A stretch of 5,505 nt of DNA from Thermodesulfobacteriales bacterium. GTDB taxonomy: Bacteria; Desulfobacterota_D; UBA1144; Nemesobacterales; UBA2774. The DNA lies in NCBI GenBank assembly GCA_004525335.1, contig SPCL01000136.1:1-5505 (forward strand), given 5' to 3'. The first letter of the stretch is position 1; the number at the start of each line of letters is the position of its first letter. Below are positions 4,734 through 5,505 of the stretch, in pieces. Both the position numbers and the translations under genes were made by a program. The notes beneath the pieces are model-generated. The model had not been told where the DNA came from and ran no database searches. It was given only the letters and a program-made list of their open reading frames with translations.

Positions 4734-5505
4734 ATGGATTATTGGACTATATATATACTTAGCCTCTTAGCTGCTGGTCTAGCTTCAGGTTTTGTAGCCG
4801 GTCTATTCGGAGTCGGAGGGGGAATTGTCAGGATCCCAATTTTTTTATTTCTTTTCCCTATATTGGGTATTCACGCTGATGTACTCATGCATGTAGCAGC
4901 AGGAACCTCTCTAGCTTTAGCCATCCCTTCTGCTATTATGGCCTCACGGGCACAGTATAAAGCCGGAAATTTAGATTTGGATTTTTTAAAGGTATGGGTC
5001 CCGGCTCTGATTTTAGGAGTCCTCATCGGGATATTCACAATGCGATATGTTACGAGCAGGTTTTTGGAGCAGGTGTTTGCCTTTGTAATTCTAATTGTTT
5101 CTATACAAATGTTTTTTACGACCAGCGAGTTTAAAATTACTAAAGAATTTCCCGGTGTTGCAATAAAAGCTCTTTCGGCATTCCTTATAGGCTTCATATC
5201 TATAATGACAGGAACTGCCGGCGGTAGTTTTAAACTCCTACGCTCACTGCTTTTGGATACCGGATTCACCGCTCTATAGCGGTTGCTTCTGCTGGAGGAT
5301 TCTTTATTAGTATTGTTGGGGCGACAGGCTTGGTCATAAGCGGTATTGGAATTCACGGAAGGCCTGCGTTTTCTTTAGGCTATATCGATCTGACCGCTGT
5401 TTTGGTTATGATAGTTCCGATAATAATAATGGCGCCGCTTGGCGTAAAGCTCGCCGTACATACTAGCCAAGATAGATTAAGAAAAGTTTTTTCGATATTT
5501 TTATT
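4734..5505 (+). pseudogene. TauE/SafE-family membrane permease, frameshifted and running off the window
   Basis: The gene opens at ATG 4734 and reads to TAG 5277-5279, but the second half of the protein continues one frame back from about 5234 to the end of the window (90 codons without a stop). Part one has the TauE/SafE (DUF81) signature GLASGFVAGLFGVGGGIVRIP (two pieces, 15-28 and 23-35) and later the repeat IGFISIMTGTAGGSF at 152-166. The shifted frame begins TPTLTAFGYRIHRSIAVASA, exactly the continuation expected after the second GG motif, and ends PLGVKLAV...LRKVFSIFL. Combined length is about 257, close to the family's usual 250-270, so the gene is nearly complete. The family exports sulfite or sulfonated organic acids, or imports others; the substrate is unknown. 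Restoring one A to the AAA run at 5232-5234 gives SFKTPTLT in frame. No Shine-Dalgarno sequence precedes the ATG. This is either a true recent pseudogene or a homopolymer sequencing error. Confidence 0.88.

Noticed and set aside
5229..5235. TTTAAAC heptamer, a classical -1 ribosomal slippery sequence, at the permease frame break.
   Set aside because: It is out of phase: the incoming frame reads TTT-AAA-CTC (codons from 5229), while the slippery arrangement needs codons TTA-AAC from 5230. Slipping back from TTT-AAA would pair the second tRNA with TAA. A lost A is a simpler explanation.

Overview
The window reads as ordinary chromosomal DNA from an AT-rich, Gram-negative, free-living bacterium. 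Evidence for this is a sigma-54-type promoter in front of an ammonium transporter, a typical lipobox lipoprotein and a proteobacterial-style ArfB. The codon use and mix of genes would suit an uncultured deltaproteobacterium-like or candidate-phylum lineage, but no rRNA or other marker is present, so the organism cannot be named. All genes lie on the + strand. No mobile element, CRISPR array, tRNA or rRNA is visible.

Layout. 1-60: last 19 codons of a gene that looks like thiC (thiamin pyrimidine synthesis). 270-1271: a complete YhdH/AcuI-type NADPH-dependent acryloyl-CoA/quinone reductase, followed by a perfect 16-bp inverted repeat. 1544-2863: a full-length ammonium transporter amtB with a near-consensus sigma-54 promoter at 1489-1504 and a terminator-like hairpin at 2896-2939, so probably a single-gene, nitrogen-controlled unit. 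3010-3435: arfB, a peptidyl-tRNA hydrolase for ribosome rescue. 3491-3712: a small unrecognised protein with CXC and CXXC cysteine pairs and its own sigma-70-like promoter. 3806-4717: a lipoprotein with a divergent phage-lysozyme-like (GH24-like) catalytic segment. 4734-5505: a TauE/SafE-family permease whose frame is broken by an apparent single-base loss near 5232-5234 and which runs off the window.

How they work together. There is no obvious single pathway. amtB is the clearest regulated unit (ammonium scavenging under nitrogen limitation). The usual partner glnK is not beside it. The lipoprotein and the permease are 16 nt apart and may be co-transcribed. A perfect 12-bp palindrome lies between them.

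The points most worth a second look are the lysozyme-like lipoprotein, the sigma-54 promoter, the frameshift in the permease, and three consecutive genes or gene starts (arfB, the small protein, the permease) that lack a Shine-Dalgarno sequence. I see no convincing evidence for a wholly new multi-gene system in this window.
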